From assembly GCA_000328365.1 (NCBI GenBank), contig KB299669.1:2527-66526 (forward strand): 64,000 nucleotides of DNA. Reading direction: 5' to 3'. Position numbers and translations under genes: made by a program. The notes below the pieces were generated by a model. The model was not told where the DNA came from. It worked only from the letters and a program-made list of their open reading frames with translations, and searched no databases. The DNA comes from Capitella teleta (taxonomy: Eukaryota; Annelida; Polychaeta; Capitellidae). Numbering within the stretch: the first letter of the stretch is position 1; the number at the start of each line of letters is the position of its first letter. Shown piece after piece: positions 10,327 to 23,097 of this stretch.

Positions 10327-13300
10327 TTACTCCATCTTCTGTTTATTTTTCTTCCTGAGATATTTGAGTGATTGTAGGACGGACATCACAACAGGAATGC
10401 CGATCGGAAGGAAGAGAGGGATGTAGATGGCGAATCTGGAAGAGAATAACAAGTTATACTGACAGAAAAATATACAGAGTGGGCCAAAAGTAGCCTATCT
10501 ACTCGATGTTAAAGATCTCAATGCTTTTCAAAAGTGCTGCGCACTTCTGAGAAAGTGTATCAAAACAAATCGCAGAGTAGAAATCACAGAAAGATAAAGA
10601 GAACTAAATACTTTGTATGGTTAGTGTAACATGTCATGCTGCTATTCCTATCATTTCTATTCCAATTTCATCAACATTTATACCGATTTAACTCAGTATA
10701 TATAGAGTGCACTAAACATTCCACAATATTTCCACTTTTGGGGGCAAACGGGCCGCCAACCATGGATAGACTTCATTGAACGCACAAAATAAGCACTAAA
10801 TTTGTATTATTGTTTGTGAGTTCTATTGTTGTGACAGCAGCACTAATGTTTATCGCCTGAGTGAGTGAGTGAGTGAGTGATGGGGTTTTACGGCTCCACC
10901 CAACCCATTCGGGTGATACGGGCACCACAACAGAAGGCCCGGGACCGGGGTTTCCCCCTACTCTTATCGATAAATCCCTAGGGTTCTTTATCCTGCATAC
11001 CACCACAGACAGTAGTACACAGCGCCCAGCCTTGTTACGCAGTTGGGCAGCTTTGCAGAGTCACCGAAGAATTACAATTATAATGGATTACAATTATAAT
11101 TCACAATCATAACGCCCGTGGCCTGATCGGGTCTCGAACCCGGGACCTCGACCCCCCACGGTCGGCATAGGATGGCAGACAGTGGTTTAACCCACTGTGC
11201 TATTCGGTGCCCCTTGTTTATCTCCTAAAATCAAAACAAACCAGTTTGTATGCAAGCACCATGCAAGAGATGACATTCGATTATGCTCATTCAGGGGCTC
11301 ATCTGATTTTGCTCTCTTTGTGATCACGCACAACTGACATTTAAATGTTCCTCTCTCATTCAAAATAAACTTTTTATTTGATTTCCTGGCATAAATGGGC
11401 GCAGAATAACCTAATCAATCCATACCAGACTACTTTTGGCCCACTCTGTATAATAACAAATTCAAAGAATTAAGAGTCAGGAGTGCATTCTAAGTTCAAA
11501 AGAATGAATGAAATGGCTGAATCAGTATTCATTGCCTGATTGCCTGAATGAGCAACAGCATATGCCGCGTGGTGAGGGTTCAAATTCCATGGCTGGTTAC
11601 AAAACATTTGCGATGCATATGCGCCCAGAATGCAGGACACAAGTACCCGCAATTCCAACGGGCCAGCTCAGAAGAGGTGATAATGATTAACGTATTGTCT
11701 TGGTTATAAGCACCCTCCAATTGAAACGCATATCTGACCTTTTTCAAACCAGATATTGATTAATTTATGTACACGCCCACAAGCGCCAAGGTATTTGTAG
11801 CAGCAGGCTCTGTGCTGACATCTCACTTTAACTGTTACAGACAGTGTCAGCAATCTCAGTTTTGAACAAGTTGTTCTGATGTAATTCAGGAAAAATTATA
11901 AAAGGCTTGCTATACACAGACATGTGTTGCTTGCATGTGCCCTGCTTGTCGACTTCACGAGTTGAACTCCTCATCAGCCAAAAAATTTTTCCCCAACTGC
12001 ATGAGTGAAGATTATAAGCCCAAAAGACGCAATGCACTACATTGTATACTATCAACAACAATGCTTTGGAAATGTACAAACTAAGACTTAGACTTTACGA
12101 AGCTGCTTCAAACAATCTATAGATGAACATTAAATCAATTAGCAGTGTAAGATAACATATTCCATGCGCAGCCTTAAATCAGAGCATGCACAGCCACGCT
12201 CAGCTAAGCAAAACATATTATGCAGGTCGCTTCTTGTGAGCTGGTGTCACTCAATCTCTAATGCTGAGCCTGTAAACGAAATAAATGTACCAAGCATAGA
12301 GTAGGCCTATCTTTAATTGAACTAATATGCAGGTTCTTCTGGCTACTGCAGCCTGTTGTTTCAAGCATTACATAAAATAATATGGGTCACACACTGACTT
12401 CGCGGTTTACAATGCGCGTCTATGTAGACTCTAGGGTGAAACTGACATGCTCTCTCGCACTGTGCATATAACCAAGACAATACGGTAGGCTATGAATATT
12501 CATGACCCACTTTTGATCTTCTGGAAAGTAGAGCAGCTCAAGCAGAGAAGGATCAAAGAAGGCTTTTTCTGAAACAAAAACACAGAAACATGAAATGCCC
12601 AAATTTCTTCTTTTTCATGAGATCTACCAGAGAATTGTTTTGCTTGTCTGGATGACAAGTACGCATCCCTCAGTTGGCCCTGAGACAGAGCAGTGTGACT
12701 GATTTGTATCTGCTCAACTGCTCTCTCCACCTAAGATAAACCAAGAAAAATATTAATACAAGTCTTGTATCGTTATTCAAATAGACTCGCCTCGCGGCCA
12801 ATATCATCATTAATGACAATATTCCCAATTTTTTCCAGTAACTGAGCGAGTGAGTTGAGAGTTGCAACAGATGAAGCCAAGTTCTCCAAGCAATGGCTCC
12901 GCAACCAAAGATCTAGCTCCTGAAATAAACAAACTCAAACCAGTTTCACTGTGGCCAAATAAGTGGCAACATACCCAGTCTGTGATGACAGCATTTCCAG
13001 CAGGTGCCTCTTCCACTGCCAATCCATGATGCTGGATAGAGAGGCATAAATCATGAGCGTGGATCATTGTTTTTTCTTGGTGGCTGCCATGATGGCGGTC
13101 ATTGCAAGGTCAGCCCCAGCCGACCCCTCACTATGACTTTATTACGTTTATCCTGAATGTGTAATTACCCAAAGAAAAACACCAATAGTCAAATACAAAC
13201 AGGATCCCACCACAAACTGAAATCCCTTGCTATCACAACCGTCTGGTTCACGACACAACTAAGTAATTCCCCATGATTATGTACGTTCACTGTCCGTAAT

Positions 13301-16300
13301 CAGGAACAAAAATCCTTATCCAAAAGTGATTTTTACCATTGATTACGTAATACTACACAAAACACAGGCATCACGCTACAGTACCTGACAATCAGTTTGG
13401 CTGTAGACGTTGTGTCCCCTACTTGATCCCTCAGATTAATGATTGCTGAAGGAACTCACCAAAGGAGACACTCCAAGCAGAAGCCGGAGTTGAGCAGCAA
13501 AGACTTGCATCACAGGGCGCTCATCTATCTGCACATCGACAGGCAACGATGCGTTCTCCTCCACTCGTACATTGTGCACAAGGAAACCTCCCCAACGGGG
13601 ACTCAGGAAAGCATTTGAAGCGACTTTCTCCCCTGGAGATGAAGGAATGAAAGCATGGATGGAGAGCTCCCGTGCAGCAGTAATAGAGCAACTGCAGGGT
13701 TAATTTATAACTCAGAACTTCAGAAAAACTATTTTTCTGCAACTAACGTATGGCAAAATCAGACATAATTTCATAATTAGAATTGTATTTGAATGATTAT
13801 ATTGCGAAAATCTACGGTAGTAAATAAGGTGTTCTCACCATTTTGATTATAGATGAAGAGAGGAGATTGATCTCGAAGCGGGATGTACAAAATGAAGTTC
13901 AAATTTGGGTTATTTGAAACATGAGAACCTAATATGATCAGACTGAAATATTTAAAAACATGATAAAAACAAATATCCACTGACCTAAAAATGCTTCAAT
14001 GGGGTTAATTATATGAGGCAATTGATCTATGTTGAGCGCATAACCTCCAACCTGGTCCACTTTTGGCCTCACACCGATGTTTGTTGAATGCAAATACTTT
14101 CAAAATTAGGTTATGAAGTGATAAATAATTTGCAAAATCAGCAATTTCCTACTTGAGATTTCACTTTGATGTTGGTGTAATCATGGAGAGCAGACAACAA
14201 AGGCGACAGGTAACCTACAGATGCAATGTATTGCAAACACAATCAGAGACATGGCATTAGTTGTACATACGTTTAGTTGCTTCCTGAATGTTCCATGATG
14301 CACGAACGTGACTTGGTTGAGGATTCAAGAGAGTGAAGGTGATCTCATAGCCATTGGGCTGAGACTGCAAGGCTCTCATGCTGTCTTTATCAGCCTGTAA
14401 AAACATCCAAACAGGTCACAAGGACACATTGTCTCATTAATAAAACCTGCTGATGGACGGCTCCCACAGCTGTGTTCCAAGCCTTTGCAATGACTTTCTC
14501 TGCTGCAAAGATCTCTCTCATCACTCCACTGATTTTACTCACAAGAGAAGCAAGATCTAGAATGCATCAATGATTGATATACTGGCACAGACATATAGGT
14601 TAATTACCTTTGCTGCTACGTAGAAAAGCACTTCTGTGACGACCAATGTAACCGCGATCGCCTGGATCCACTACCTCGCCCTCTGGTATGAGAACAAATG
14701 TGTATTTCCCATTCTCCTTCAAAAGTTTCAGTTCTTCTAAGGCGTCGTCAAACGCTAGAAATAATCTGTGCAAACAAGTACGCATAATATAATAAGATGC
14801 TTACAACTCAGTGTCGTTGCTTCTTTGTAGGTCAGCATTTCTTCATTGAAATATTGACGAACATTACAACGGTAACTGACCTTGGGTCCCTCCATGTTCC
14901 CTGCAAGAGAACATAGAGAAACTTCTTGGAAGATTATCAAATATCTCACCCTTTGTGTCCAATTCATTTTTGAGATTCTCGCCTAAACTCAACATCGTTT
15001 GGCGATCAAAGTCGTCAGCCATACTCACAATGCTGAAGGGAACAGTGTATTGCACCTGGAAGAACGCCAAGTTAAAAAGTGGGCACTCGAAACACAAGTG
15101 GGTACCTTCTCCTCCGCAAGGGCTGCTATGTCCGAGTATGGCAACTGAACACGATATACTTCTGTTGTTTTCCACCATAATGGAACACCAATCACGATGC
15201 AGACAAAACCAATTGCTAAGGCTGCATAGGTCTGTTGTGTTTTATCTGAAGAGGAAAAAATTCAAAAAAATAAAGTTTTATTGATCTGACCGTACGTTAT
15301 TCAAAATTTTTTCCTAATCTATTTAACATCTGAACAAAAGATATTGCAATGGTTTTGGCCAGCGTTTGGGGTACGTGTTGAAGGAGGGTAAAAATATCAA
15401 CGCACTCACAACACGCCCCAATTCCACCCTTTTTAAATTTCCCGAGACAATTAATTAGAATGCAGCCTGCAGGGTTCATATTCTAGGTTTTGTGCTGTGG
15501 ATCTTGCGTGATTTCCGTTGCACCAGAACCTAGTACTGCAAATACAGTAAGGGGTCTTTCTGGTTGTGACGTTACGATCCTAAACTCACAAATTGACAAT
15601 TGACAATGCAAGAGCTATGAGAAATACACACATGATGTGATGTCACTCAAATTATCTGCTTGGAAACCTTAGAGGCTTTCTGCAATTTTGTTTGTTGATT
15701 CGATTTGAATTTCAATTTATCAATCACACAGAGAGGGCCAAAAGTGGTCTATTCACTCTATTGTCTCCATGTTAAAAACAAAACTCTAAAATGTATCAAT
15801 TATGCCAAACAATTACAACCTGGTATGGATTAACTATGTAATTCTGCACCCTTTTATGCAAATAAATCAAGTAAAAAGTCAATTTTGAATGAGGGAGGAA
15901 CATTTAAATGTGAGTGGTGAGTGATCGCGAAGAGAGCAAAATCAGATGAGCCCCTGAATGAGCAAACATGACATGATGAGGTTTTACGGCTCCACCCAAA
16001 CCATTCGGATGATACGGCCACCAGAACAGAAGGCCCGGGACCGAGGTTTCCTCCTACCCTTATCAAAAAATCCCAATCCTGCATATAGTTGAGCAGCACT
16101 GCAGAGTCACCAAAGAATTATAATTAATTAATTATAACGAATTACAATTACAATTCTAATTCACAATCATGCCGCCCGTGGCCTGATCGGGTCTCGAACC
16201 CGCGATCTCGACCTCCACGGTCGACATAGGATTGCAGTCAACCTGTCAAACCAACTGAACTATTAGGTGCCCAGCTAAATGAGCATTAAGGGGTTTCCCC

Positions 16301-18643
16301 CTACTCATATCGATAAATCCCAAGGGTTCTTTATCCTGCAACCACCATAGACAGTAGTACAAAGCGCCCGGCCTTGTTACGCAGTTGGTTAGCGCTGCAG
16401 AGTCACTGAAGAATTACAATTATAACGAATTACAATTATTATTCATAATCGTAACGCCCTTGGCCTGATCGGATCTCAAACCCGGGACCTCGACCCCGAC
16501 GTCGGCATAGGATTGCAGTCAGCCGGTCAAACCGACTGAGCTATTCGGTGCCCCTGCGTAGCATCATTGGAGAGCTTGAGATCTTCAACATGGAGTAGAC
16601 TACTTTTGGCCCACTCTGTAAAATGACAATAACAATTAACAATATCTCAGCAGTCAGCTATCACGGTACTTCATACTTGAACTACTTTGGAAGTAGCTTG
16701 GCATCAAATTCAGTTTGATATCAAATGGGAAGCTTGGTCAAATAAGCTCAGGTCAAATACTTACCAAGATTAGTTTTTAATCATTTTATCACATTTATTA
16801 TTTTATCATTTTATTTTCTATTATGTATGTCGGTGTTGCTCAATGGTTATTCATTTACCTTTTATGTTTATGCTGATATACCAGGCATACTACTGATTAC
16901 TAGTAGTGATTCAATGCTAATACAACTTTAATCAACTGAACTGAGCTGAATCGCACTGGGAAGGACCCAGCCCTCATCTGCCCAGCAATCAAGGAAGACC
17001 TGCGAATTGCAGCCAAATGGGCTGACATTTGGGGCATGCGCTTCAATGCAAGCAAAACAGTGGCCATGTACATCTCCCGAACCACCGCCACTCCACCGCC
17101 CATCACATTTGCCGGCGCCACTCTCGAGTACAGCCATGAGCACCGTCACCTGGGATTCATCCTAGACAGCGCCCTCAGCTTTCATGCCCACGTAAATGCG
17201 CTGACTCAGAAGGGAGCAACAGAGGTCTTTCTTCTTCGGCGGCTATCTTATAAAGTCAAAGACCGTGATCTGCTTTTAAAAATATACAAAATGTATGTGA
17301 GGCCGCATCTGGAATACGCCTCTCCCGCTTGGGCCGCCCTTACAGTCACACAGACTGGGCTATTAGAAAGCCTACAAAGCAGAGCCATGCGTATCATCCT
17401 CGCCCTTCCCCGAAATCATCACATCACTGACGCTGACTACGCTGCCCTCAACATCACCTCATTAAGACATCGCCGCAATTTCGCCCTCGCCTGCTTCATG
17501 TTCAAATTAAACAGCAATCGTCTGCCACGCAAGCTCTCCAAATATAGACCCATCCCTCATACCAACCCATACAACACGCGGAACTGTGTTTTGCGTGCGC
17601 CATATGTGCCTTACCCGTGCCTACGTCTTCTCGACCGTTCTCCTTTTCTTTTCGGCCTGAAAATTTTGAACTTCATTTCCCATACCTTTGATTCTCTTCC
17701 GGACATTCCCTCTTTTAAATCATCTCTTCGCGAGTCATCATATTACATGCCACTCGCACAAATTTATTACTAAATATTCTGCAAATTCATGACCTGTCAA
17801 GAGGACCTCCTCATGACATGTACTGAATAAAATTTTCTATTGAAAAAAAAAAAAAAAAATATAGCTCCGCAACTCAAATATTCCTGCTCTCTGATTGGTT
17901 GAAATTGAGTCTGACGTCAAGTTGAAGTTCGCTATTTCAGTATTTGGTATAAAACTGAGTTTGATGCCCAACTACTTCCCTGTTACCCACTTAGTGACTT
18001 ACTGACTTAGCACTATACTGTTATTACGACCTTTTCCAATGAAAGGTTTATAACATGCATATATTATTATATAGTTATGACTTACTTCTCTTGTCTTTCA
18101 TCCTTTCATTAGCTAGTTGATATGACTTTTGGGGGTCCGGAGTTATAATACTTATATGACAAGTGAACAGAGATACGGTTGTTTGCGGGATCTCATACTC
18201 GGCCGGATCTTTGGGTCCAAGTCAAAATCTCAAATCCCATTACTTTACATGTTAAAGCGCGTCACCAAAGAATTCGCGAATTTGAGCCACTAATAATTAA
18301 ATAACTTTTGAACTAATAAAGATAAAAACAAAATTCTTTCAGTTTTATCTTATTTAGATCACAAGCTATCATTTGATACCATTTTCAATGATATCAAATG
18401 AATTTGAAATTTTTGTGCACATAGCTAAACACAGGTGACAGGGGGAGGGGGGGGAGCAACAACGTAAACTCTGGGAGGGGCCGAGGGGGTATCCAAAGTG
18501 GGGTGAATCCGACCCTACACACAACATAAACCTTTGATTGCAATAAACCGAAGGAGTGATATTCTGATGTCGATCTCCACACGGATAAGAGCAGCTGGTC
18601 AATTACCGGGTGTTCTCTCGCTTTCTGCTGCCTGGGACGCCAT
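10327..18643 (-). CDS. PIGS: PIGS, GPI transamidase subunit S, complete
   Basis: Sixteen exons, all phases agreeing, 550 aa (human about 555): 18607-18643, 15106-15245, 14950-15055, 14805-14900, 14608-14754, 14447-14556, 14271-14394, 14153-14214, 13985-14096, 13839-13928, 13460-13632, 12975-13031, 12791-12919, 12628-12730, 12511-12568, 10327-10435. PIGS is an ER membrane subunit of the complex that attaches GPI anchors to proteins. Evidence: N-terminal membrane helix followed by [17 protein letters not shown], internal [28 protein letters not shown], and a C-terminal helix [20 protein letters not shown] with a basic tail, all family hallmarks. Exon 13 ends GAG|GCGAGT, a GC-AG intron. Introns 1 (3.4 kb) and 15 (2.1 kb) are swollen by transposons; most of the rest are below about 100 nt, with a few of 200-450 nt. 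Confidence 0.95.
10475..11448. mobile_element. Non-autonomous mariner-like TIR element 1, carrying a SINE
   Basis: Inverted ends CAGAGTGGGCCAAAAGTAG at both sides, flanked by TA on each side, as for Tc1/mariner elements. No transposase frame is present. It lies in PIGS intron 15. A SINE (10859-11214) is inserted in it; without that the element is about 620 bp. Its right half is the inverse of the left half of the element at 15729. Confidence 0.75.
10859..11214 (-). mobile_element. tRNA-derived SINE, copy 1
   Basis: Minus orientation. The head (right end) has a pol III A-box-like TAGCACAGTGGG and a B box GGTTCGAGACC; the tail is a CACT repeat (10861-10880 on the plus strand reads GTGA units). 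A near-perfect target duplication, TGTTTATCGCCT at 10847-10858 and TGTTTATCTCCT at 11215-11226, proves a separate retroposition into the TIR element. Confidence 0.85.
15974..16272 (-). mobile_element. tRNA-derived SINE, copy 2
   Basis: Same family and orientation as copy 1: B box GGTTCGAGACC near 16190-16205 and head end GGGCACCTAATAGTTCAGT at 16254-16272. It has an internal deletion relative to copy 1 and no long CACT tail. Possible target duplication AATGAGCA at about 15956 and 16279. Confidence 0.7.
16289..16554 (-). mobile_element. tRNA-derived SINE, copy 3, tail-truncated
   Basis: Directly beside copy 2, same orientation, with tRNA-like head (ends at 16554, GGGGCACCGAATAGCTCAGT) but starting within the body, so the tail-side part is missing. 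Two side-by-side copies suggest a nested insertion or local duplication. Confidence 0.7.
16940..17862 (+). mobile_element. 5'-truncated non-LTR retrotransposon (CR1/Jockey-like), 3' end
   Basis: From about 16945 to the TAA at 17773 there is an open frame carrying the C-terminal part of a reverse transcriptase: [24 protein letters not shown], thumb motif [13 protein letters not shown], and [10 protein letters not shown]. After the stop comes a short 3' UTR with AATAAA (17826) and an A-run at 17845-17860, so this is a typical 5'-truncated insertion in PIGS intron 1. The frame is open over 270 codons, pointing to a young copy. It is not a host gene. Confidence 0.9.
17863..18606. other. Remainder of PIGS intron 1
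   Basis: No further element or exon recognised. A C-rich/G-rich patch at 18440-18485 is low complexity. Confidence 0.4.
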
Positions 18644-19159
18644 GGCGAAACAAATGCAAATTGGCACGAAACCGCACGTACACAAATATTCAAAATCATA
18701 ACGCATGCCATCATTCAGTTACTGTGTGTTTTTTTTTTTTTTTTTTTCCTTCTTCACTGTCGTTGCACATGTTAACGCAAATCTCCGAGAGAATTTTATT
18801 CCAGAAGAATAACACATTCCTGTGGTCAGTTACCGCGTGTAATATATGCGTTTGATGGAGTTATATTTTAGATGAGATCACGAGAAAAATACATTATGAT
18901 TTACTGGAATTACGACGAAATTATTTTCTCAGTGTTAATGCAACTAAAACTTAGTTTTACTCCACTATCGGACGTCATTTTCCAGTATATTCATAAAATA
19001 TTTACTTTTAAAATAGACACCAAATAAAGAAAATTAAATAGTTTCGATCAGTACAAAACAAAATTGCAAAAATAGCATATGCAAAAAAGGCAAAATTCGC
19101 AGACGACACTTTCGTTTCCCGCGCTTTGATTCTGCACATTGGCCAACAGATTCCGTGCG

Positions 19160-21450
19160 ATGGATTCTCCAAGTAAAGACCCTAAAACCACAGAAAACGA
19201 CCATAATTCGTCGGAAGATAATTCTGCAATGAAAAATTTAGAAAAAGCGTAAGTTAAGATTTTAAAGTTTTTTAATTTGATTTTATATCTGCTGCATGAT
19301 GTCAAAGCGTGTACGTAGTCATAACACTCATTTGACATTTGATTGTGCATAATTGACCTGTTAATTATTCCTAAAATAACTACCTGGTACGGACTACGGA
19401 TTGTCCAACTTATTATAAGTTTTTTCCTGCGCCCATTCAGTAAGTAAATGTCTATAGTAACTAGGCCTAACAAGTCAATTTTGAATGAGGGAGGAACATT
19501 TATATGCGAGTGGTGTTTGATCGCGAGGGGATTTACTTCTCGGCACTGCTTAGTTTCTCATCTGACTTAAAAAAACGTTTTTGTTTTTGTTGTTTTCATT
19601 ATCATTTTAGTTTCCTTTTGTTCTTTAAAATTAGTGTAAAACACATCTGAAGACCCACCCTTTTTTTCTTTTATGTAATTCATTCCGTATATTGTATCAG
19701 CGTTTAGAGCAAAGCATTTGAATTTTACACTATACAAAATAAATTTTCCATGTTCATTTTTCATTTTCATGTAATTTATGTGCGAAATGAATAATAATAC
19801 TACCATTACTTAAATTACTTAATATTAATATTGGTTAATGTTAATGATATTAAAATCGATAATTAATGTTAATACTATAGGCCAATTAAGGCCTAGGCCT
19901 AGAAGTTACGATGATATTTATAGGTGTACGCATGTGGCCTGTCCGGCTATATATTGCAATCAGTTACTCGTGTATGGACATTATTTGGCTATTTTTTCCT
20001 CTTGTTTGTTGATGTTAATTTAGAGGTTCGTCAACCGACTACGTTGAGCAGAAACGAGCATTGGACGATGTTGTCAAAATGATCAGTGATATGAAACCTG
20101 CGATCTACAAGCTAAGTGGCAAGTTACCTTTCAAGATTCTTTTTCTTCATATTTACGTCGCTATAGTTGTATACTAGTATCCAACGAACACAATTCATAG
20201 ATATTGAGACGAGCTTTTCCCTTTTATTATAAAATATGAAACATCGGCCTGGCTATCTCCCATTGCGAAAAAAAAAAAAAAAATGGTCATATATATACGC
20301 TGTCCTACAGTTTCACTCGAATTATAAAACAAATCTCTATTCTACGTAAAATTATACTATAATGTAGGTAAAATGCACCAATTTAAAAGTACAACCAGGT
20401 CCACTTTTGTTGAATGGTTATTATTTTGCGCAAATTTGAGCGTTTTTGGTTCGCCGAAATCGGTATCTGCGATAGTCGAGTGGACGAATGAAAGGGTTGG
20501 CATTAGGCAGCTGTTGGAGCACAAGGAAAGCTTTTCACGAGCGATATTTCATTTTGTGTAGCAATAGGAAGAAGCTCGTTTCCATACTATGTATATGACA
20601 CGATTAGCCTCAATTGTACGAGTAACTTTTCCCCTTTGACTTAGCGCGCTATTTTAGCGAATCCAGAGCATATGAATACGTTTCCTTGCAGTCCAGTGTC
20701 ATCTTCTGCATCTCGATCTCGTCACTCAGATCCACCCTCTGATGATAGAGAAACTTGAAGGTTCGAAACAAGATTGCGATAAGTGTCAAGAATCTGTGAA
20801 CGAACTCGAAGCATCCATCTGTATGTAGAATGACCAGACCCATTGCGAAGATATAGAGGTCGAAATTAACACCCCTATCCCAGCACATTAGCCCTGTTGC
20901 ACTTATAGTTAGGCCACTGTATTTGTTATTTGCACAATAAAATTAGTTCATTGGTGTTCTGGCGCCCAAGGTCTTCTCTTTCCCCCCTCAGGGTTTGCCT
21001 CGTCGAGAATATCCTTTATCATAATTATGGCATCCTCGCTATCTGTCCATTGTTACAGTTCTCAAATCCCAAGCCATGCAGGCTCTGTATATGATGGGAT
21101 ATAAAAATGACATCGAATTACTCCATAAGTAAGTATTCTGCTATCATGTATGTTGCCTGCGTTTGGCTTTGATCTTTAATTGATCATGAATTGCGGTAAC
21201 ATTTTCATCAACAATTTAACTGTGAAAAAGAAAAGAAAAAAGAAAAGAAAAAAAGACTGTTGTTGGTGGGATGGATAAATCCGTCTCTGTACGCATATTT
21301 GTTTTCATATATAAACAACAAAAAGCTCTGTGAGGCAATAAACACTGGGTGTGGTTCTTGGGAATTGTTGGTAGAATTAGATCTGAATTGCTTCCTGATG
21401 GCCTTCGATCCGCAGCCAAAGTCACTTCACTAAGTATGATAATTTCATAA
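19160..21450 (+). CDS. Small coiled-coil protein, unrecognised
   Basis: Five exons with matching phases: 19160-19248, 20024-20115, 20692-20820, 21059-21128, 21375-21450; 151 aa. The start MDSPSKDPKTTEN is a polar, disordered leader; the body is mostly helical with heptad-like spacing (DYVEQKRALDDVVKMISDM, LVTQIHPLMIEKLEGSKQD, QESVNELEASI), then ALYMMGYKNDIELLHK. No signal peptide or membrane helix. It resembles small coiled-coil adaptor subunits in general form but I cannot place it. The last exon could end at another donor (CTAA|GTATGA) and continue, so the C-terminus is the least certain part. Start chosen as the only ATG ahead of the phase-compatible donor GTAAGT. Confidence 0.55.
19370..19540 (+). 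repeat. Fragment related to the mariner-like TIR elements
   Basis: GAATGAGGGAGGAACATTTA at 19482-19501 and the preceding CCTGGTACGGACTACGGATT match the inner arm of the element at 15729. No terminal inverted repeats are left. It lies in intron 1 of the coiled-coil gene. Confidence 0.55.
20425..20560 (-). repeat. Dispersed repeat family, copy B
   Basis: In inverse complement it reads ATATCGCTCGTGAAA ... CAACAGCTGC ... TTTCATTCGTCCACTC ... TATCGCAGAT ... GAACCAAAAACGCTCAAAT, linking copy A (left half) and copy C (right half). Located in intron 2 of the coiled-coil gene. Confidence 0.6.
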
Positions 21451-21934
21451 TTTGTTTATTATTTTAGTCTATCATTATTATTATTATAATTTTTATAATT
21501 ATTTCTATTACTTTATCTGCTTTGACGACTCTATATTTATAACAAATGCTGATAGTTATTTTGTCAGTAATAATCTATAACGGGCTATAATACTTTTACA
21601 CCGACTCAAAAGAACTGCTCACCACCACAACTCCACCAGGCCCCTCAATATTATTTTGGTTTACAACCTTGCTGATATAGTACGTATATAACGAATAAGC
21701 GCTCAAACAATTCAATAGTTTCAATGATAGACGAATATATATATCAAATAATTATGCTCTTCGACGATTCATCTTCAATGTGCTACATATTTGTTAGTTG
21801 GATACAGGTACATGCAATAGGCCCAGTACACAGCACTTTGAACAACAGATTTGCAACAACAGTTCTGTGGGTAACATTTGTCCATTATATTTATATTTGT
21901 CTACGGCATATATTCATGTCTTCTTCTTTTATGT

Positions 21935-22250
21935 GCCTTGCTTATGAGCGTTGGCGATCATGGCTCAACACCGCACGCTGTCTCCCACAATATGCAGCGT
22001 ATTGATGGGCTCTTCCCTTAACCAGCGACACAAACAGTGATCTTCTCACGCTGCCTCCCTCTACTTCTCATCCCTTGGATCTTTCCTGTTGTAACCAAGT
22101 GTTCTAGGTTATTTCTCCTCATCACATGCCCAAAGAATGTTGCTTGGCTCTTTCTAATGCTTCGACATAGATTCCTCTCTTCCCGGGCTCTTCTTAAAAC
22201 TTCAACATTTGTTATTCTGTCCATGTATGAGATCCGCATCATTCTCCTAT
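21935..22250 (-). mobile_element. LINE fragment, C-terminal end of an endonuclease/reverse-transcriptase ORF
   Basis: The minus frame reads MLRISY-type start (MMRISYMDRITNVEVLRRA), then FFGHVMRRNNLEHLVTTGKI and RSRGRQREK, with IANAHKQGT before a stop further on in a shifted frame. This is the conserved tail of RTE-like/craftsman-type LINE proteins. At least one frameshift separates the two pieces, so it is a dead fragment. Confidence 0.8.
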
Positions 22251-22254
22251 AAAA

Positions 22255-22892
22255 TATTATATATCGATATATTCATGTATACAATTCAAAAGGTTTTTAT
22301 CCAACGCTTATAATAAAACTTATCTATTCTTTCTTTCTATCTTTCTTACTAATTGGCAAACATTTCAACTCTCTGTACATAATCATATTAAATTATTAAA
22401 AGTTTATCTATAAATCGGGCGATAATATGATTCCATATCATACTGTACTTAAAATGGCTTTTGTTGCAAAGTAAATTCATTCTTATAATTTCTGATTCCA
22501 TTCTATATAGTCACCATGCAGTCATCATACTAGTAATCATCAGGATACAAAGTACTTCACTCGAGTACTGTAACTCCTTACTCTTATTACGAAAAATGCC
22601 CGAAGGACACATGCAACACGGATCTCGATTATTGGCAAACCACAATTGGTCCTAAAGGACAAGGCCAAATGAGCCGAAAAGGCATAAACATGATCATCAT
22701 CAGAACCGCAATTATATGTTGAGGAAAAAAATAAGGATTCTTGTGGCGTCTATGGCAATTGTCAGCGACGTAGCTGCCAATTCTATTTCGATTCCCTGAG
22801 CGGCTCTGCAAAGCTTTCGCCTGACTGCTGCAGGGTTATTTAATTGCGAAACAGTCACCCAACAAGGACAGCGAGGGCAGGACAAATCGCTC
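22255..22892. other. Intergenic stretch
   Basis: AT-rich, no gene or element recognised apart from the promoter of the next gene at its right end. Confidence 0.4.
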
Positions 22893-22899
22893 TATAAAT
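22893..22899 (+). promoter_or_regulatory. TATA box of the small secreted cysteine-rich gene
   Basis: TATAAAT in a GC-richer context, about 200 nt ahead of the start codon, leaving room for a 5' UTR of roughly 170 nt. Confidence 0.45.
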
Positions 22900-23097
22900 T
22901 CCCAGACCGCTTCGGAAAAACCGACTTTCTCTATCGCTGCCTATTTGTTCAGAGGTGCGTTTACTCTGATTATTATCACTTTATCGGACATTGTGTGGTC
23001 GTTGTTCTATTTGCTATTAGAGACGCGAAAAGTTTCAAATACCCTGTGTATTGTCATTCTATCGAAATAGATTTCGACTTCTGCACACGTCACCATC

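Larger units (their letters stand above)
15729..16618. mobile_element. Non-autonomous mariner-like TIR element 2, carrying two SINE copies
   Basis: Ends CAGAGAGGGCCAAAAGTGG (left) and the inverse of CAGAGTGGGCCAAAAGTAG (right). Located in PIGS intron 1. Its left arm (15870-15965) matches the right arm of element 1 in inverse order, so the two TIR elements lie in opposite orientation. Contains SINE copies 2 and 3. Confidence 0.7.

Noticed and set aside
11125-11150. B-box sequence that could suggest tRNA genes (also near 16195 and 16470)
   Set aside because: The surrounding sequence does not fold as a tRNA and continues into a repeated body with CACT tail; these are SINE heads.
19048-19473. 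141-codon minus-strand frame
   Set aside because: Lies over exon 1 and intron 1 of the coiled-coil gene and a TIR-element fragment; no domain.
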